This document shows positions 26,073 to 35,998 of a DNA stretch of 64,000 bases, piece by piece. The notes beneath the pieces were generated by a model. It was not told the origin of the DNA. It worked only from the letters and a program-made list of their open reading frames with translations, and did no database searches. Within the stretch, counting starts at the first letter, position 1; each line of letters begins with the position of its first letter. A program made the position numbers and the translations under genes. The DNA is from Galbibacter sp. BG1 (GTDB lineage Bacteria > Bacteroidota > Bacteroidia > Flavobacteriales > Flavobacteriaceae), in contig NZ_CP058364.1 in NCBI RefSeq assembly GCF_013391805.1, forward strand, positions 3,644,791 to 3,708,790, in the 5' to 3' direction.

Positions 26073-26639
26073 ATGAAAACAATTAAATTATTAACTTATT
26101 TTCTTGCTGGAAGCATTCTATTAACCTCTTGTTCCGATGACGACGATGACGGGATAGAGCCAGTAAACCCTGAAGAAGTGATAACAGACGTTACGCTAAA
26201 ATTTACTGACAGCGATGGAATGTCTAAAACTTACACGTATACAGATCCTCTTTACCGAGAAGATAGTTATGTAGACCCACAAATTATGTTGGATGCGGAC
26301 ATGAGTTACGATGTAGAAGTTAGTTTTCTTAATAATTCCAATCCAGACGATCCGGAAAATGTAACTGAAGAGGTAATTGAAGAAAAAGATGAGCATTTTG
26401 TAGAATACGCATTTGTTACTGCAAATGTTACGCTTACAAGAGCTTCAGATGACATTACAGATAGTAACGATGTTAAAATCGGTATTTTCACCGATTGGGC
26501 AAGCGGTGCGGCTTCAGAAGGAACCGTTCAAGTAACTCTTATCCATGAGCCAGAAAGTAAAGATACCAGCAATCCAAACGGAAGCCATACAGGAGGTGAA
26601 GTTGATGTTGAAGTACCTTTCGCTATTACTATTCAGTAA
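26073..26639 (+). CDS. lipoprotein with acidic N-terminus, between two metal-type TonB receptors
   Basis: This 188-residue protein has a lipoprotein signal (YFLAGSILLTSC) followed directly by SDDDDDG. Acidic residues just after the lipidated Cys favour surface display in Bacteroidota. The rest is acidic and beta-rich (DVTLKFTDSDGMSKTYTYTDP, VEYAFVTANVTLTRASDD), with no enzymatic motif. It lies 17 bases after the first receptor and has its own strong terminator. The location suggests a surface binding partner of the receptor, as SusD-like lipoproteins are for SusC, but it shares no motif with SusD. Function is inferred from position only. Confidence 0.7.
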   Translation: MKTIKLLTYFLAGSILLTSCSDDDDDGIEPVNPEEVITDVTLKFTDSDGMSKTYTYTDPLYREDSYVDPQIMLDADMSYDVEVSFLNNSNPDDPENVTEEVIEEKDEHFVEYAFVTANVTLTRASDDITDSNDVKIGIFTDWASGAASEGTVQVTLIHEPESKDTSNPNGSHTGGEVDVEVPFAITIQ

Positions 26640-26658
26640 TTAAAAACACATAATCTTT

Positions 26659-26696
26659 TAAAAGCTGGGCAGGATTCATTTCTGCTCAGCTTTTTA
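26659..26696 (+). terminator. rho-independent terminator after the lipoprotein gene
   Basis: AAAAGCTGGGCAG pairs with CTGCTCAGCTTTTT (one mismatch) around a short loop and ends in T residues. It follows the lipoprotein stop by about 20 bases and would separate it from the second receptor gene. Confidence 0.8.
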
Positions 26697-26728
26697 TCGT
26701 TTAGATAAATCATTATTAAAAAAGACCT

Positions 26729-26736
26729 TAATTTTG
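26729..26736 (+). promoter_or_regulatory. TAATTTTG -7 element before the second receptor
   Basis: TAATTTTG fits TAnnTTTG and ends 31 bases before the receptor ATG. Together with the terminator just upstream it suggests separate transcription of the second receptor. Confidence 0.45.
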
Positions 26737-26767
26737 TAAGACCATTATTTTGGTAAAACTTTTAAAA

Positions 26768-29074
26768 ATGAAAAACACAATTACCTTACTTTTTATAGTA
26801 GGATTTCTAATTCAAGGTTTAGCTCAAAACAGCATCCAAGGAACCGTAACAGATGCAGAAACAGGAGAAGGGATCCCTTTTGTTAATATAAGTTTGCCAC
26901 AACAGGAAAAAGGCACGAGTACCGACGAAAACGGAATATACCTTCTAGGGAATCTACCTAAAGGAAACTATAAAATGGTGGTCTCTGCCATTGGCTATAA
27001 AACCTATTCGCAAACTGTAAATCTAGACGGAGATACTAAGCTCGCTATTACCTTGACCCCATCGGCTATTGAAATAGAAGAGGTAATAGTTTCTACCCCT
27101 TTCCATAAACTACAGAGCGAGAATGTAATGAAAGTAGAACGGCAAAGCTTGGAAGATTTAAAAACGCAAGGCTTACCCACTTTGGCAGAAGGAATTACCA
27201 GTATTAGCGGTGTGGAAAGCGTTACTACTGGGGTGGGAATAGGGAAACCTGTTATACGTGGATTAAGTTCGAATAGGGTTTTAGTGTACACACAAGGTAT
27301 TCGATTGGAGAACCAACAATTTGGTGCAGAACATGGTTTGGGCGTTAACCAAGCGGGTATAGAAAGCGTAGAGGTTATAAAAGGCCCAGCTTCTTTGCTC
27401 TATGGATCTGATGCACTTGGTGGGGTGCTTTATTTAAACCCTGAGAAGTTTGCCTATGCCAACGAAACCCACGGCGATGTAAACGCAAATTATTTTACCA
27501 ATACCGAAGGGGTAAGCACCAATGCGGGCTTTAAAACTTCTGGAGATAAATTAAAGTTTTTAATAAGAGGTGCGTATGATTCCCATGCCGATTACGAAGC
27601 GGGCAATGGCGTTTATACTACCAATTCACGTTTTAACGAATACGATTTAAAATCGGGGTTTGGATATCAAGACACCAAGTTTAAAACAGAAATTAGATAC
27701 AATTTCAATCGTTCCAACCTCGGGATTCCAGAGGAAATTGGAGAGCAAAACAGGGATCGTGATCCACTTTTGCCTTATCAAGAAATTGATAACCATATAA
27801 TAAGTTCCAAAAACACTTTGTTTTTCGACAAAGGGAGTTTGGATGTAACCTTGGGGTATGTTGCCAATAACCGAAAAGAGTTTGAAGACGAACACCACCA
27901 TCACGAGCATGAGGAGGGCGAAGAACATGAAGAAGAAGGAGAACACCATGATGAAGAACATGAAGAGCACGAAGGGGAAGAACACTCTGGAGAGGAGCCA
28001 GCCCTTAATATGAAACTCCATACTCTTAGCTACAACATCCAATATCATCTCCCGAAGCTAGGACAATTTGAAACTATTTTTGGCGTACAGGGCATGCATC
28101 AAACCAATGAGAATTTTGGTGAGGAGATACTAATCCCAGATGCCACCACGGTAGATTTCGGAGTAATGGGAACCACGCACTACCACATGGATAACAGCGA
28201 CCTCCAGTTTGGATTACGCTACGACACCAGACGAATAGACACTAAAGAAATGGGGATGGTTAATACGGAAGTTTATTTTCCTGAGCTCGATAAAAACTAC
28301 GAAAGTTTTAATGTTTCCGCTGGTTATCGTGCCACTGTATTTAAGAACATCATCGCTAGGATAAATTTGGCCACGGGGTTTAGAGCACCGAATTTGGCCG
28401 AGCTTACTTCAGATGGCACGCATAGTGGCGCCAACCGATTTGAAATTGGAAATCCGAACTTGGATAATGAGCAGAACTTTCAAACCGATCTTTCGCTTGA
28501 ATATAAAAACAAGCATGTTGAATTCTTTGCCAACGGTTTTTATAATACCATTAACGACTATATCTATTTAGAGCCTACGGGAGCTATTGAAGATGGAGAC
28601 CCGGTATACCAATACGTGCAAGACGATAGTTTTTTGTATGGAGGTGAATTCGGTTTTCACTTGCATCCACATCCTATCGACTGGTTGCATTATGAAACAA
28701 GTTTTGAAACGGTTACCGGTAAATTGAGGGATTCGGGAGATTACCTTCCATTAATTCCTGCAAATAAACTCACCAATACCTTTCGTGTGGAATTTACAAA
28801 GGGGAATATAAGTAACAAATATGCCTTTATTACCATGACAAACGTTTTCGACCAAGACAACGTAGATAATTTCGAAACGCGAACAGGAGGCTATACGCTT
28901 TTTAACGTGGGACTTGGAGCTACTTTCACAGCTTATAATCAGCCGTTTCAATTAAGTGTTAGCGCTAACAATTTGTTCGATAAACAATACATCTCACATC
29001 TCTCTAGGTTAAAAGTAGACGGTATCTACAATATTGGTAGAAATATAAATATTGGCTTAAGCGTTCCCTTTTAA
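26768..29074 (+). CDS. TonB-dependent receptor with His/Glu-rich metal loop (ZnuD-like)
   Basis: This 768-residue receptor starts at ATG 26768 with signal MKNTITLLFIVGFLIQGLAQ. A CarboxypepD-reg-like domain (about residues 23-100) leads to a plug (LPTLAEGITSISGVESVTTGVGIGKPVIRGLSSNRVLVY) and a barrel that ends in INIGLSVPF. At about residues 375-412 an external loop is almost entirely His, Glu and Asp. Such a loop is the hallmark of ZnuD-type zinc (or cadmium/copper) receptors. It probably imports zinc across the outer membrane. It is similar in plan to the neighbouring receptor, which lacks the His-rich loop, so the two may be an old duplication with split roles. Confidence 0.9.
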   Translation: MKNTITLLFIVGFLIQGLAQNSIQGTVTDAETGEGIPFVNISLPQQEKGTSTDENGIYLLGNLPKGNYKMVVSAIGYKTYSQTVNLDGDTKLAITLTPSAIEIEEVIVSTPFHKLQSENVMKVERQSLEDLKTQGLPTLAEGITSISGVESVTTGVGIGKPVIRGLSSNRVLVYTQGIRLENQQFGAEHGLGVNQAGIESVEVIKGPASLLYGSDALGGVLYLNPEKFAYANETHGDVNANYFTNTEGVSTNAGFKTSGDKLKFLIRGAYDSHADYEAGNGVYTTNSRFNEYDLKSGFGYQDTKFKTEIRYNFNRSNLGIPEEIGEQNRDRDPLLPYQEIDNHIISSKNTLFFDKGSLDVTLGYVANNRKEFEDEHHHHEHEEGEEHEEEGEHHDEEHEEHEGEEHSGEEPALNMKLHTLSYNIQYHLPKLGQFETIFGVQGMHQTNENFGEEILIPDATTVDFGVMGTTHYHMDNSDLQFGLRYDTRRIDTKEMGMVNTEVYFPELDKNYESFNVSAGYRATVFKNIIARINLATGFRAPNLAELTSDGTHSGANRFEIGNPNLDNEQNFQTDLSLEYKNKHVEFFANGFYNTINDYIYLEPTGAIEDGDPVYQYVQDDSFLYGGEFGFHLHPHPIDWLHYETSFETVTGKLRDSGDYLPLIPANKLTNTFRVEFTKGNISNKYAFITMTNVFDQDNVDNFETRTGGYTLFNVGLGATFTAYNQPFQLSVSANNLFDKQYISHLSRLKVDGIYNIGRNINIGLSVPF

Positions 29075-29106
29075 GCTTCCATTTACTAAAATTATTTTAA
29101 AAAGAA

Positions 29107-29138
29107 AAACCCGTCAGTTTAAAAAACGTGACGGGTTT
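29107..29138. terminator. bidirectional terminator
   Basis: AAACCCGTCA (29107-29116) pairs with TGACGGGTTT (29129-29138). It lies between the second receptor and the convergent small membrane protein gene. Confidence 0.8.
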
Positions 29139-29160
29139 GCTATTTCTTAATGCTGATGGT

Positions 29161-29457
29161 TTACAGCGTTATAACCTTGGAATCCTTCTTTTTTAATACA
29201 TATGTGTAAAGCCAGGTAAGCGTAAAGGTTGGTATAATGTCTAATCCTGGAACCAATTCTTCAATAAAAGTAATTGCCCCGGCTCCTTGGCCTACCCTTC
29301 CTTTGTACATGCGGGTCATAAGCCATCCTGCCAGGGGAGCCCAGATGATATCGGAAAATTCTCCGATACCAGGAATTGCATAGGAAAACATTCCAATAGC
29401 ATCGAATAAGAGGCCTAAAAAAAGTTTTTTATACTTTCCTTTTTCTGAATCAATCAT
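29161..29457 (-). CDS. small membrane protein of unknown function
   Basis: This 98-residue protein has two to three hydrophobic segments: KLFLGLLFDAIGMFSYAIPGIGEFSDIIWAPLAGWLMTRMY and ITFIEELVPGLDIIPTFTLTWLYTYVL. The pattern of FDAxGMxSYxxPxxGExxDxxWAPxxG is a conserved-looking small Bacteroidota membrane protein, but I cannot give it a name or a role. It lies 40 bases after folE on the same strand and may be transcribed with it. Confidence 0.75.
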   Translation of the reverse strand: MIDSEKGKYKKLFLGLLFDAIGMFSYAIPGIGEFSDIIWAPLAGWLMTRMYKGRVGQGAGAITFIEELVPGLDIIPTFTLTWLYTYVLKKKDSKVITL

Positions 29458-29497
29458 TTATCGTTCTTTTAAATAGAACTATTAATTTAATAAATTA

Positions 29498-30094
29498 TTA
29501 TCCCAAATCTGAACTTATCAATTTTAAAAATTCGTTTCTCGTTTCTATTTTTTCAAATTGTCCGCGAAATCCAGATGTGGTAGTTACCGAGTTTTGTTTT
29601 TGTACACCGCGCATCATCATACACATATGGGATGCTTCAATAACCACAGCAACCCCCTGTGGTTTTAAGGTAGAATTAATACATTCTAAAATATCATGGG
29701 TAAGTCGTTCTTGAACCTGTAAACGTCTAGCAAAAACATCCACCACTCTAGGCAACTTACTTAACCCTACTATATGTCCGTTAGGAATATACGCAATGTG
29801 GGCTTTTCCGAAGAATGGTAATAGATGGTGCTCGCATAAAGAATACAACTCGATATCCTTCACAATAACCATTTCGTTATAATCTTCAGCAAACATGGCG
29901 CTTTTTAAGATTTCTGCTGCGTCTTGCCCATATCCCTGTGTAAGGAACTGCATCGCCTTGGCAGCCCTCTCTGGTGTTTTTAACAACCCTTCCCTATCGG
30001 GATTTTCACCAAGGTTTTTAATGATTTCCTGATAGCTGTTTTTAACAGAATCGGTAACTTCTATATTGTACTCCTCTAAATTGTTATAACTCAT
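29498..30094 (-). CDS. folE: GTP cyclohydrolase I
   Basis: This enzyme turns GTP into 7,8-dihydroneopterin triphosphate, the first step of folate (tetrahydrobiopterin) synthesis. It has [49 protein letters not shown] with the zinc-ligating Cys and catalytic His residues, and [19 protein letters not shown] with the second Cys. I place the start at ATG 30092-30094 ([10 protein letters not shown]), giving 198 residues, because the 28 residues further upstream are basic and not family-like. It is cytoplasmic and forms a decamer in other bacteria. It precedes the small membrane protein gene. Confidence 0.95.
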   Translation of the reverse strand: MSYNNLEEYNIEVTDSVKNSYQEIIKNLGENPDREGLLKTPERAAKAMQFLTQGYGQDAAEILKSAMFAEDYNEMVIVKDIELYSLCEHHLLPFFGKAHIAYIPNGHIVGLSKLPRVVDVFARRLQVQERLTHDILECINSTLKPQGVAVVIEASHMCMMMRGVQKQNSVTTTSGFRGQFEKIETRNEFLKLISSDLG

Positions 30095-30203
30095 TTTCTT
30101 TAGCAATTTTCTTTTTAATCCAAAAATACGGTTTAAATTTTTCAAAGAATTGCCGTGTAAAAATAATTTAAAAGACAATTCTACAAATTAATCCTATTCG
30201 AGG

Positions 30204-32042
30204 TTAGTCCAATACACTAAATTCTATGGTCGAGGAATTATAAACTTTATGGGTTTGCTTTTTGAAATCCTGCTTTTTTGCTTTGAAAATATTATCTACA
30301 TATGTCTGCGGATTGATATCGATTAAAGGGAACCACGTACTTTGTATTTGCACTTGCATTATATGTCCTTTTTTAAAGGTGTGATACACATCTTGTAAGT
30401 TGATGTTTACTGAAGTTTCTTCTTCAGGAACAAATGGCTCCGGATTTTCAAAACTGTTTCTAAAACGGCCACGCATTACCTCGCTTCGCACCATCATATG
30501 GTAATTACTCATTTTAAGGTAATCCTGTGTTTCTTCAAAATCTTTGGCATCTGGTGGGTACACATCTATTATTTTAACAATCCAATCGGCTGCAGTTCCA
30601 GTGGTTGAAACCTTCAATTTAGCCAAAATATCCCCAACGACCGTCATATCTTCTTGAAGCTCTGGGGTTTCAAAAACCAAAACATCGGGTCTTCTTGCGG
30701 CAAAACGTTGGTCGTCTGTCATATATTTCCTCGGTGTAAATACCATTTTGATGTCTTCACTGTAGGGAACAGGTTTTTTGGGGTCGCTCACAAACGATTC
30801 AAAAGAATGCTGCAATGTCATTATTTCTGATAGGGACTGATCTTGCCCTAAACTATATACTTTTTTTACTGTGTTTTCTGGTGGCCATGTAGCGTAGGTG
30901 TTCCATTTATTGGCGCCCGTATCGTACATATAAGCTTCCGGTAAACCAATTTTACCTTTGCCATTGTCCTTCAGGAAATGATTGAAAAATTTAGTCTCGA
31001 TGGAATCTTGATAAAATCTTGAAATATTATCTCCAAAATAAACATTTCCAATGGCCTGTCTTTCTTTATCACGCGCCCAATCGCCGTGACTCCATGGCCC
31101 CATAACAATAGTATTGTAGTTATCGCTATTCTTTTCTATGGTTTTATAGGTATTTAAAGGGCCGTAAAGATCTTCCGCATCAAACCATCCACCCACGACC
31201 ATGGTCGCAGGTTTTATATCTTCTAAATGCTGAATAATTCCTCGCGACTGCCAAAACTCATCATAATTAGGGTGTTCTTTGAGCTGTTGCCAAAAAACAT
31301 TGTCTTTTTTATAGTACTTATCCAAATTGGAAAGTGGTCCTGCATCTAAAAAGAATTGATATTGATCCTGTGTTTCCAATTCAGGAAAAGAATACCAAGT
31401 TTCCTTGGTAGGCTTTGTTTTTTCGTACCCAAAAACAGCGGTTGCCCTCCAATAGCTTAGCAAATACGCTCCGTTGTGGTGGAAATCATCAAAAAAGAAA
31501 TCCCCTATACATGCCTGCGGGGAGACTGCTTTTAAAGCCGGATGGCCGCTTAACAAAGAATAGGTAGAATAGAATCCGGGATATGAAATTCCCCACACAC
31601 CAACATTGCCATTGTTGTTTTCTACATTTTCCACAAGCCACTCTATGGTGTCGTAAGTATCAGACGCTTCATCTACCTGCTTCCCTTCTTTATTGGGTAT
31701 AAAAGCCCTCATATTGTCGTAAACACCTTCGCTGTTCCAACGTCCACGTACATCTTGATAAACAATAATGTAACCATCTTTCATCATGGTTTCATTGGGA
31801 CCAATTTTAGAACGAAATTGATCTTCACCATAAGGCTGGCAACTGTAAGGCGTGCGTTGTATAATGATAGGATATTCCCGTGAGGTGTCTTTCGGACTGT
31901 AAATGGTGGTGTGCATTTTTATACCATCCCGCATTTCAATGGAAACTTCTTGCTTGGTATAATGGTTTTTTACATCGTATTCTTCTTGAGCGGTTAAGCA
32001 GCTGTAGGAAACAAATAGAAAGAGCAATAGTATTCTTTTCAT
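30204..32042 (-). CDS. CocE/NonD-family hydrolase (X-prolyl dipeptidyl peptidase-like), exported
   Basis: This 612-residue protein has signal peptide MKRILLLFLFVSYSCLTAQ. The alpha/beta hydrolase domain (about residues 40-330) starts RDGIKMHTTIYSPKD and contains VGVWGISYPGFYSTY with nucleophile Ser153, and the PGF(Y)ST pattern of the family. The C-terminal jelly-roll domain (about 380-600) has VVGDILAKLKVSTTGTAADWIVKIIDVYPPDA. Members are exported or periplasmic peptidases and esterases acting on proline-containing peptides or acyl esters. The Cys of YSCLTAQ is not clearly a lipobox. Exact substrate unknown. Confidence 0.9.
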   Translation of the reverse strand: MKRILLLFLFVSYSCLTAQEEYDVKNHYTKQEVSIEMRDGIKMHTTIYSPKDTSREYPIIIQRTPYSCQPYGEDQFRSKIGPNETMMKDGYIIVYQDVRGRWNSEGVYDNMRAFIPNKEGKQVDEASDTYDTIEWLVENVENNNGNVGVWGISYPGFYSTYSLLSGHPALKAVSPQACIGDFFFDDFHHNGAYLLSYWRATAVFGYEKTKPTKETWYSFPELETQDQYQFFLDAGPLSNLDKYYKKDNVFWQQLKEHPNYDEFWQSRGIIQHLEDIKPATMVVGGWFDAEDLYGPLNTYKTIEKNSDNYNTIVMGPWSHGDWARDKERQAIGNVYFGDNISRFYQDSIETKFFNHFLKDNGKGKIGLPEAYMYDTGANKWNTYATWPPENTVKKVYSLGQDQSLSEIMTLQHSFESFVSDPKKPVPYSEDIKMVFTPRKYMTDDQRFAARRPDVLVFETPELQEDMTVVGDILAKLKVSTTGTAADWIVKIIDVYPPDAKDFEETQDYLKMSNYHMMVRSEVMRGRFRNSFENPEPFVPEEETSVNINLQDVYHTFKKGHIMQVQIQSTWFPLIDINPQTYVDNIFKAKKQDFKKQTHKVYNSSTIEFSVLD

Positions 32043-32164
32043 CTGGAAATGGATTATGATTAGCTTTATGTTTGGTTCTCAAATTTATTGGTATTTATAC
32101 TGAAAAGCGAATTTATAAGCGTTAAAAAACTACAAAGTCCCTTAATAATTCGCTATTCCTCACT

Positions 32165-32172
32165 TATCTTTG
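32165..32172 (+). promoter_or_regulatory. TATCTTTG -7 element before the DCC-family gene
   Basis: TATCTTTG matches TAnnTTTG and ends 25 bases before the ATG. No clear -33 element. Confidence 0.45.
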
Positions 32173-32197
32173 TAGTGGAAGAAAACCTTTTTGTACT

Positions 32198-32629
32198 ATG
32201 GAACTGGAAGCTGGAAAAAAAATAATTTTATTTGATGGTGTTTGCAACCTTTGCAACAGCAGCGTACAGTTTGTTATAAAAAGAGACGATAAAAACACCT
32301 TTAAATTTGCTTCTTTACAGAGTGAAATTGGTAAAAAATTGTTAGCAGAAAGAGGAATTGACCCGGCTGTTACCGATTCCATTGTCCTGATCGACCCAAA
32401 TGTGGCTTATTACACAAAATCTGATGCTGCTATTGAAATTGCCAAGGAATTGGGCAATGGCTGGCAAATCTTTAGCGTTTTCGACTATATCCTCCCAAAA
32501 TCCATAAGAGATAGTATCTACAGTTTTATTGCTAAAAACCGTTACCAATGGTTTGGAAAAAAAGAGGCCTGCCCACTACCTTCACCAGAACAAAAAGCTA
32601 AGTTTTTGGATGCTTACGAAGCATCTTAA
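32198..32629 (+). CDS. DCC1-like thiol-disulfide oxidoreductase (DUF393)
   Basis: This 143-residue protein has the family signature FDGVCNLCNSSVQF with C16 and C19 (the DxxCxxC motif), then FASLQSEIGKKLL, and a C-terminal region YSFIAKNRYQWFGKKEACPLPSPEQKAKFL. The family has a thioredoxin-like fold and is thought to act in thiol-disulfide exchange; the reaction is not well fixed. Length matches other members (about 130-150). It is convergent with ackA, whose 3' end is 9 bases away. Confidence 0.9.
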   Translation: MELEAGKKIILFDGVCNLCNSSVQFVIKRDDKNTFKFASLQSEIGKKLLAERGIDPAVTDSIVLIDPNVAYYTKSDAAIEIAKELGNGWQIFSVFDYILPKSIRDSIYSFIAKNRYQWFGKKEACPLPSPEQKAKFLDAYEAS

Positions 32630-32638
32630 ATCGATATT

Positions 32639-33826
32639 TTAAACTATCAACTTATAACTTTCTTTTGCTATTTCAAGTTCCTCGTTTGTAGGAATCACCA
32701 AAACCAATACTTTAGACGATTCTTTACTGATAATTCTATTTTCTGAGGAGCGGACATTGTTCTTATAGTCCTCTAATTCTATCCCCAAATAGCTCATATC
32801 TTCGCAAACCATTCTTCTTAAAACACTACTGTTCTCACCTATTCCGGCGGTAAATACAATTACATCTACTCCATTCAATGCCGCAGCATAAGCGCCGATG
32901 TATTTTTTTATACGGTAAGCATTCATATCTAAAGCTAATTGACATTCGCGGTTGCCTTCAGCAGCTCTTTCCTCTATTTCCCTTAAATCACTATACCCAG
33001 TTAGACCAAGCATTCCACTTTTTTTATGAAGGAGTTCGCTTACTTCCTCCATGGAGTATCCCAATGTTTTTACCATGTAAAAAATAATGGATTGATCGAT
33101 ATCTCCACTGCGCGTACCCATGATAAGTCCGTTTACAGGGGCAAAACCAAGCGAATGATCTATACTTTTACCATTTTTAATAGCGGTAATACTACAACCG
33201 TTTCCTAAATGGACTGTAATTACCTTAGATTTCTTTTTGCTTATAAAGTCTTTGGCCTTTTCTGCAACGTATTTATGGCTTGTACCATGAAAACCATATA
33301 CTCGAATATTGTCTTCGTTATACAATTTATTAGGAATAGCATACCGAAATGCTTTTTCGGGCAAAGTTTGATGAAAAGCGGTGTCGAAAACCGCAATTTG
33401 TTTCGCTTCTGGAAACACATCTTCTGCCACTTGAATTCCTGTGTAATTATGGGGATTATGTAATGGAGCCAGCGGAAATAGGTCTTTTATCGCCTTTTTA
33501 ACTTCAGCGCTAATTACAACCGTATCGGCAAAATCCTTACCACCGTGTACAACCCTGTGCCCTACTGCATCGATTTCAGTTATATCGTTAATTGCTCCTT
33601 TCTCTGTATCCAATAAAAAAGATGCTACTCGTTTCAATCCTTCTTCATGATTGGCTATCTTTTCTTGTTCAGAAACATTCATCTTTTTAGATTTGTAATG
33701 TATCTTAGAATTATCGAGACCTATGCGCTCCACCAATCCGGAAGCAACTACAATTTCCCCGGGCATTTTTATCAATTGAAATTTTATAGAGGAACTTCCT
33801 GAATTTATTACTAATATTTTTTTCAT
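32639..33826 (-). CDS. ackA: acetate kinase
   Basis: This 395-residue enzyme interconverts acetyl phosphate plus ADP with acetate plus ATP. It begins MKKILVINSGSSSIKFQLI, the family's first phosphate-binding signature, and has GHRVVHGGKDF, YGFHGTSHKYVAEKA and VVFTAGIGENSS-type elements (VIVFTAGIGENSSVLRR). Length is typical. It lies 78 bases after pta on the same strand, the usual order for the acetate overflow pair. Confidence 0.96.
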   Translation of the reverse strand: MKKILVINSGSSSIKFQLIKMPGEIVVASGLVERIGLDNSKIHYKSKKMNVSEQEKIANHEEGLKRVASFLLDTEKGAINDITEIDAVGHRVVHGGKDFADTVVISAEVKKAIKDLFPLAPLHNPHNYTGIQVAEDVFPEAKQIAVFDTAFHQTLPEKAFRYAIPNKLYNEDNIRVYGFHGTSHKYVAEKAKDFISKKKSKVITVHLGNGCSITAIKNGKSIDHSLGFAPVNGLIMGTRSGDIDQSIIFYMVKTLGYSMEEVSELLHKKSGMLGLTGYSDLREIEERAAEGNRECQLALDMNAYRIKKYIGAYAAALNGVDVIVFTAGIGENSSVLRRMVCEDMSYLGIELEDYKNNVRSSENRIISKESSKVLVLVIPTNEELEIAKESYKLIV

Positions 33827-33904
33827 GTATTCAAATTTTTATCTATCAAAATAAGCAGACTAAATGACCATATTAGTCATTAATTTTCCGCTTTAAGTAT
33901 TGTT

Positions 33905-35998
33905 TTAAATTCCTTGAGCCTGAATGGCGGTTATAATTACGGTATTAAAAATATCATCTACGGTACATCCCCTACTCAAATCGTTTACAGGTTTGTTTAG
34001 GCCTTGCAACATTGGGCCAATGGCGAGCGCCCCAGTTTCCCGCTGCACTGCTTTGTAGGTATTGTTTCCTGTGTTTAAATCTGGGAATATAAGTACGCTT
34101 GCTTGACCAGCAACTTCAGAATCTGGCAATTTACTTCTCCCTACGGTAATATCTACCGCAGCATCGTATTGAATGGGCCCTTCTACTTTTAAATCTGGCC
34201 GTTGTTCTTTTACTATTTCGGTTGCCTGTCGCACACGGTCCACATCGGCTCCCTTACCAGACGTTCCAGAAGAATAAGAAAGCATTGCAATTTTTGGTTC
34301 TATACCAAAGGCTTTGCTACTATCTGCCGAGGAAATGGCGATCTCGGCCAATTCTTCGGAAGTTGGATTCGGATTAATGGCGCAATCGCCAAAAATAGAA
34401 ACCCGATCTTCTAAACACATAAAAAATATAGACGAAACTACAGAAACCCCAGGTTTGGTTTTTATAAACTGTAACGCAGGTCGAATGGTATGTTGTGTGG
34501 TGTGAACTGCTCCAGAAACCATTCCATCGGCATGCCCTTTATAAATCATCATGGTTCCAAAATAAGAAACATCGCTCATCCAATCGCGGGCGATATCCAT
34601 ATTCACATTTTTATGCTTGCGCAACTCATAAAAGGTTTCCGCATAATCTTGATAATTCTCTGAAGTAGTAGGGTTGATAATTTGAACCTTGGTCAAATCC
34701 AACTCTATTCCCAAAGTGGTTACTTTGGCTTCAATTTTTTCTCGATTCCCAAGCAAGGTAATATCTACAATATCTATCGCAATTAAACGCGCCGCTGCCT
34801 GCAAAATACGTTCATCGAGACCTTCAGGAAGCACAATTCTCTTTTTGGCCTTTCTTGCAGTGGTTATTAAACCATATTGAAACATTCTCGGGGTAATTCC
34901 TTTAGGTTTAAAGCTTATTAAACGTTCTGCTAAGCTATCGAATGATACATATTTTTCGAATGTACTAATGGACGTTTCTATCTTCGGAAGGCTATCTGCA
35001 TAAATATTAGATTTAATACTCCCCACTTGGTTGGTAACCCCAAATGTTCCTCCTTCCACAGAAACAATAGGCACTACCTGCGAGAGTCCTTCAATTAATT
35101 TTAAAATAGGATCTTCAGGAATAAGGCCACCTGTTAAAATAATTCCTGATATACGCGGATAATTACTGGATATATTTGCTTGAAGAGCCCCTAAAATAAT
35201 ATCTGCACGATCCCCTGGCGTAATCACCAAGCTATTATGTTTTAGTTTGGTAATATAATTTCGAAGTTGCATGGCGCCTACTCCGAAACTCCCAGTTTGA
35301 TTGTCTAAAAACTCTTTTCCGAAGAGAACCTTACCATCCAATTCCTCCACAATTTCCTTGATGGTTGGATTGGCCAACGATTCTACCTTCGGAATGGCAA
35401 AAACGTCGACTTCATCGGGAAGGAAATTTTTTAGCTCCGTTTTTATTAAATCTAAATTTTCTGGATCTATTTTATTGGCGATCATGGCCAAAACGTTTAC
35501 ATCTTTATGGATGAAAGAATTATACGCCAATTGAAGGCTTCCTGCAAGATCTTCTTTGGTTTTATCGCTTCCACTGGCCACCAAAATAGCCGGTACCCCT
35601 AAATTTTTGGCGATAAGTACATTTACATCGAACTCAAATACACTGCCTTCCCCTGTAAAATCGGAACCTTCAATAAGAATAAAATCGAATTGCTCTTCCA
35701 ATTTTTTGTATTTCCGGATAATGGTGTCGATGATCTCCCCAGATTTACCGGTATTCCTCTTCTGAATTACTTGGTTTCGGGTAAATGCAAAAGCTTCTTC
35801 ATAAGGTAAATCCAAATCAAAATAAGAAAGCACGGTACTTATATGATTGTCTTTTCCACCTTTTTTATCTTCATCTATAACCGGTCTAAAATATCCTACT
35901 TTTGCGGTTTTTCCCAAAAGCGTACGCATTAAACCTAATGTTATTAACGACTTTCCACTATTGGATTCCAACGTAGCAATGTAAATACCTTTATTCAT
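33905..35998 (-). CDS. pta: phosphate acetyltransferase (long form)
   Basis: This 697-residue enzyme converts acetyl-CoA and phosphate to acetyl phosphate. The N-terminal BioD-like P-loop domain has ATLESNSGKSLITLGL (about residues 8-23), a DRTGG-like domain lies in the middle (about 215-330, VITPGDRADIILGALQA), and the catalytic PTA_PTB domain fills the C-terminus (from about 365, with VLPEGLDERILQAAARL and FPDLNTGNNTYKAVQRETGALAIGPMLQGLNKPVNDLSRG). The three-domain plan matches the long Pta. It is upstream of ackA and both form an operon. Confidence 0.96.
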   Translation of the reverse strand: MNKGIYIATLESNSGKSLITLGLMRTLLGKTAKVGYFRPVIDEDKKGGKDNHISTVLSYFDLDLPYEEAFAFTRNQVIQKRNTGKSGEIIDTIIRKYKKLEEQFDFILIEGSDFTGEGSVFEFDVNVLIAKNLGVPAILVASGSDKTKEDLAGSLQLAYNSFIHKDVNVLAMIANKIDPENLDLIKTELKNFLPDEVDVFAIPKVESLANPTIKEIVEELDGKVLFGKEFLDNQTGSFGVGAMQLRNYITKLKHNSLVITPGDRADIILGALQANISSNYPRISGIILTGGLIPEDPILKLIEGLSQVVPIVSVEGGTFGVTNQVGSIKSNIYADSLPKIETSISTFEKYVSFDSLAERLISFKPKGITPRMFQYGLITTARKAKKRIVLPEGLDERILQAAARLIAIDIVDITLLGNREKIEAKVTTLGIELDLTKVQIINPTTSENYQDYAETFYELRKHKNVNMDIARDWMSDVSYFGTMMIYKGHADGMVSGAVHTTQHTIRPALQFIKTKPGVSVVSSIFFMCLEDRVSIFGDCAINPNPTSEELAEIAISSADSSKAFGIEPKIAMLSYSSGTSGKGADVDRVRQATEIVKEQRPDLKVEGPIQYDAAVDITVGRSKLPDSEVAGQASVLIFPDLNTGNNTYKAVQRETGALAIGPMLQGLNKPVNDLSRGCTVDDIFNTVIITAIQAQGI

